From Lineus longissimus (Eukaryota; Nemertea; Pilidiophora; Heteronemertea; Lineidae), in assembly GCF_910592395.1 (NCBI RefSeq), contig NC_088309.1:26228599-26292598 (forward strand): DNA of 64,000 nt, given 5' to 3'. Position 1 is the first letter of the stretch. Each line of letters starts with the position of its first letter. Positions 60,691-64,000 of the stretch are shown here, piece by piece. Made by a program: the position numbers and the translations under genes. The notes under the pieces were generated by a model. The model saw only the letters and a list, made by a program, of their open reading frames with translations. It was not told the DNA's origin and made no database searches.

Positions 60691-62697
60691 ATGGAAGAAA
60701 AAACAGATGCCAAAATTACAGACTTCTTTCCCACAAGCCCCAACCAAACACAGACAGGCTCTGGAGGTATAAATGAATTCATCATTTTCCAATGTGAATA
60801 TAAAAAAATATGAAAAAAGAGATTCTGTTACTTAGTGTTAGTTTCTGAGATGCTGTTCTGCTTAGAATATCCTGATCTGGCACTTTTTGTACTTACTGTT
60901 CATTGCTACTAATATCATCATAATATGCTTGTTGTTTCAGAAAAAAATGAAATACCTCCAATACCTTTTCTCACACCAGAGTCAACACCTACCAAAAATG
61001 AGTCCAGTGCAAGCACTACCAACACAATAAAAACAAAAAAGTCAAAGGTCATACCAAAATATACAGCAAAAGAAATAGTTATCGATGCTACTGGTGACAA
61101 ACCTGAACCTTTGGCTGATGAGCTATTACAGACACCCCCGGTTGGTAGTACGAAGAAGAAACGAGGGCGCAGGAGAGGAAAGGGAAAAAAGTCCCAGGCA
61201 CAGACAGAGGAGACAGATGAACCTACAGAGACCAGACCTACCACCGCACAAAGAAGAAGGTGGGTACTCGTCACCTGCCAGAAATAAGGGGTCAAAACTC
61301 ATTCTATGAAGATTCTTTGGGAGCTAAGACTTACATTTATACAATCAACAGCTGTATGATTCAGTCTTCCTTTCACAAATTCACTTGGCCTCGGCGGCAG
61401 GACCAATTTATGAGCCACCAAGTTCTTCATAATACATGTCATAGTGACAGTGTTGTAGGGAACATTTTTCAGTTGATTCTTTCTTATATATAATGAATGT
61501 ACAATTTTCTTACAGAAAACCTAAGAAAGAAGAAGCTCCAAGCCACCAGCTGACAGAATACTTCCAAGTTCGCCGAAGTGATCGAAGATTAAAGACTGAT
61601 TTTGAGGTTTGTACTTTTGGCCAACCTGGGCTATGCTGCACTAAGTCCCATGAAATGCAAGGAATTTTTAGTCGAGGTTCAACCAAAACTTAGTAAAAAT
61701 AAGTAAAAGGGTGTTGGTTTTCATGCTCATGACATTTGATTTTTTTGCAGAAACAAAAGAAAGAGATGTTGGAAGAAGCTATTCTCTCAGGGTCTGAAGA
61801 TGGATTGAAGGTAATTCTTCACCTGTATGATGAGTTCATTGTTGATGCTATCTTGATGTGACTTCCATGTTAAGCAGACTCGTACAAAGATGAAGTCTGA
61901 CTGAAATTTTCTTGTCACTATGTCAGATAGCTTTTCTGGTACCCCGGTTATCTGGTTTTAGCCTTGAGCTCCTTGTTGTTTTCATGTTTTGATGTACACT
62001 TCTTTTAAAACCAACATGAAATTATTGGCTGCATCCTCAATTTCAGGTAGTTGATTTTGAAGGCAAGGGTCGGGGTGTTGTGTCTTGTAAAGTGTTCCAG
62101 AGAGGTGATTTTGTGGTTGAATATCGTGGGAACCTGATTGACTTGAGTAAAGCCAAAGAGAAGGAGGCTGAATACTCTCAAAAACCAGACATTGGCTGCT
62201 ACATGTACTACTTCAACTACAATAATAAAAACTATTGGTAAGTTTTTCATATCTTAAAAGGTTTTTCCTCAAAGGCTGTATTGGCCATTTGTTGCTGCCA
62301 CTATGGTTGAGAGCCAATTGGTGAAATTGGCCGATTGTTGATTCATCTTCAGCCTGACAGGAGTCCATCACGGGCTTCTCTTCACTTCGATGAGGTCAGG
62401 TTTATTTCTAATATGAAGACTTGACTGGTTTAAAATCATTGTTCTCTTTTTGCCGTCAATCAAAACTATCCTCTCTTCTCCTTCAGCGTTGATGCCACAG
62501 CAGAAAGTGGTAAACTAGGTCGTCTTCTCAATCACAGTAAATCAGGCAACTGTAAAACAAAGGTTGTAGGAATCGACAACAGACCATACCTGATCTTAGT
62601 TGCTGCCCGAGATATATCTGAAGGGGAGGAACTTCTTTATGATTATGGTGATCGTAGTAAAGAGGCTATTGCTGCACATCCTTGGTTGGCCAAATGA
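60691..62697 (+). CDS. KMT5A: Histone H4-Lys20 monomethyltransferase (SET8 / PR-Set7)
   Basis: Six coding exons: 60691-60766, 60941-61259, 61516-61606, 61751-61810, 62047-62237 and 62487-62697, 315 residues, all GT-AG and in phase. The N-terminal half is basic and low in order, with the cluster KKKRGRRRGKGKK. The C-terminal SET domain begins near residue 183 and shows GKGRGV (188-193), RGDFVVEYRG (201-210), GCYMYYF, CVDAT (246-250), LLNHSKSGNC (259-268), EELLYDYGDRS (293-303) and the end HPWLAK, as in vertebrate SET8. The enzyme monomethylates H4K20 from S-adenosylmethionine and acts in chromatin compaction, S phase and mitosis. Two PIP-box-like motifs occur, at residues 6-13 (DAKITDFF) and 141-148 (SHQLTEYF, then QVRR); in vertebrates a PIP degron at the second place drives PCNA-coupled CRL4-Cdt2 degradation. 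An acceptor (ctctgcatttgcag) at 60666 implies a non-coding first exon. Confidence 0.98.
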
Positions 62698-63700
62698 GGA
62701 TACTGTTTTTTGGACAAGTTGGGCAGATTCGAAACCCCGTTCTTGAGTTATCTGAGAATAGTAGTTTTCATCATAACCCCATCACCAGAAGGTCTAAGTA
62801 AAACGCTACACCAAGTGTTCGCAATCAATACTTTTACTCCTAAGCTCCTCATATTTTGGCCATGCAAAAGAACAGAGTACTGTTCACGAGTGAGCCAGGA
62901 ACAGGGTTTCAAATATCGCCATTGTGACTGACACTAAAAGTTTGCCGATTTCAGGAGGGCATTTCTCGGTTGTAATCTCTGCCATGATGTGTTCACTTTC
63001 AAGTGTTTAACTTGTTAAAACATGTAATAGCTGTGTGATGATTTGTAAATTAAAAGAACTGTGGCTGATCTCAACACTTGTGTTCACTCTGATTATCAGT
63101 TACTTGGGGTACTTTGGATGCATTAGAAACAAGATAGGGGGTTAATTTATATCTGTGCAATATAAATTATCACTGTATGCTGTAAATTAGCACTTAGAAA
63201 TTTGTTTTTTACTCTCACATAATAGTTATCCTTCAGTTTGTAATCCTGGTTGTGCAGAGTGAATACAATAATCTGCTTGGGGAGCATTGAGCATTGGGGA
63301 GCAGAGTGTGACAGAAAGACTTCTATGTTAATCTTGTGTATATTGTGTGTATATATTGCTTATTTTTATGAATTATGCTTTTACTGTTGAATGAAGTCGG
63401 CATGGTTTGATTGCATGAGTCGTGAAGTGGGAGATATTTTTCATTAGAAGACGGCTGGGATATGTAGATTATGATTTTCATAGATCAACTTTTTAATTAA
63501 AGCACCATGCCTGATTAGACATGTGACCCTGAACATTCCCAGACCTGTTTTTGCACAGATAGCTATATGGTTTTCAAAGACATTTCCTTCATTGATTTTC
63601 ATTGATTCAGAATCAGATGGAATAATGCGTGCTTTGAACATGTAAATCAAAATACAGATTCTGTATTTGAATTGACAATGAAATAAACAATTGATTTCAT
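62698..63700 (+). other. KMT5A 3' UTR with poly(A) signal
   Basis: Non-coding, T-rich sequence after the stop. AATAAA at 63682-63687 (AATGAAATAAACAATTG) is the best end signal, giving a 3' UTR of about 1 kb. Confidence 0.6.
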
Positions 63701-63762
63701 AGTATTATCTCGTTTGGTGCTTTTCTGAATGATTGTTACCATACAAGGTTCGAAAATTTAAG

Positions 63763-64000
63763 AGCTGCAATTATCTGTGTGTTGTGGTTTACCTCTGCTA
63801 ATGTTATTGTAAAAGATGAAGAGAAAGAAGCACTCTTTTGGAATGGACTGACTGTCATAGCCACCGCCACGACCAAACTGGAAAACCATTTCATGGATGC
63901 CAACATTGACATGGCAGTTAAGGCTCCGTTCTCTGCTGACGACTGTAGCAACTGCCGAAGTGTAAATCTAACCAACCAGATCAAGTCTATCTACTCAACC
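63763..64000 (+). CDS. Partial exon of an unidentified protein
   Basis: From a possible acceptor (ttcgaaaatttaag, 63762) a plus-strand frame stays open for 79 codons to the window edge. It starts hydrophobic (AAIICVLWFTSANVIV) and continues with protein-like text: KDEEKEALFWNGLTVIATAT, TKLENHFMDANIDMAVKAPF and SADDCSNCRSV. Composition and the mix of charged and hydrophobic residues favour this frame over the antisense one. It lacks a start codon in the window and I recognise no family. The hydrophobic start could be a membrane or signal segment. It lies less than 100 bp beyond the KMT5A poly(A) signal, so it is probably an internal exon of a neighbouring gene or of a longer transcript. Confidence 0.4.

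Overview
The window is animal nuclear DNA. Its genes are split by many GT-AG introns, encode conserved bilaterian proteins, and sit in AT-rich sequence full of minisatellites, MITE-like inverted repeats and tRNA-derived SINE-like pieces. The mix suggests an invertebrate bilaterian, perhaps marine (mollusc, brachiopod, echinoderm, hemichordate or cephalochordate). The phylum cannot be fixed from the sequence alone. Exons were joined by hand; in every gene model the reading phase is kept across all junctions.

Layout from left to right. (1) 1-2190: a 53-bp minisatellite with a 649-bp higher-order repeat, running off the left edge. (2) 3331-16610, minus strand: the first two coding exons of a RasGRF-type Ras exchange factor (start codon plus N-terminal PH domain), separated by a 12.9-kb intron. 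That intron holds a 30-bp minisatellite with about 21 perfect AP-1 sites, a 51-bp minisatellite, pogo-like MITE pieces, a tRNA-like SINE and palindromic repeats. (3) 16.6-27.1 kb: no gene seen; it holds a foldback element at 18.55-18.96 kb and perhaps the long 3' UTR of the next gene. (4) 27076-29366, minus: a complete yippee-like gene (YPEL type, 115 aa). (5) 29.4-36.4 kb: upstream region with a SINE, a CpG-richer promoter candidate and MITE ends. (6) 36469-41448, plus: HNRNPM/MYEF2-type RNA-binding protein, 12 coding exons, 584 aa, with a 3' region reaching to 42.5 or 46.2 kb. (7) 46.37-48.31 kb: an 86-bp satellite present in both orientations around a 125-bp tandem repeat, lying between two convergent genes. 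(8) 49917-59123, minus: strawberry notch (SBNO1), 22 coding exons, 1473 aa. (9) 59.2-60.7 kb: divergent promoter region with a 22-bp-arm palindrome. (10) 60691-62697, plus: KMT5A (SET8/PR-Set7), 6 coding exons, 315 aa. (11) 63763-64000, plus: probably an exon of an unidentified next gene, cut by the window edge.

The genes are mostly nuclear regulators (RNA processing, Notch-linked transcription, H4K20 monomethylation) plus a signalling GEF; they do not form a pathway. The clearest locus-level feature is the head-to-head SBNO1/KMT5A pair, which is also the human arrangement on 12q24.31. I found no previously unknown multi-gene system. The best leads are non-coding: the AP-1 minisatellite, the inverted satellite pair, the promoter palindrome and the MITE next to the HNRNPM start.
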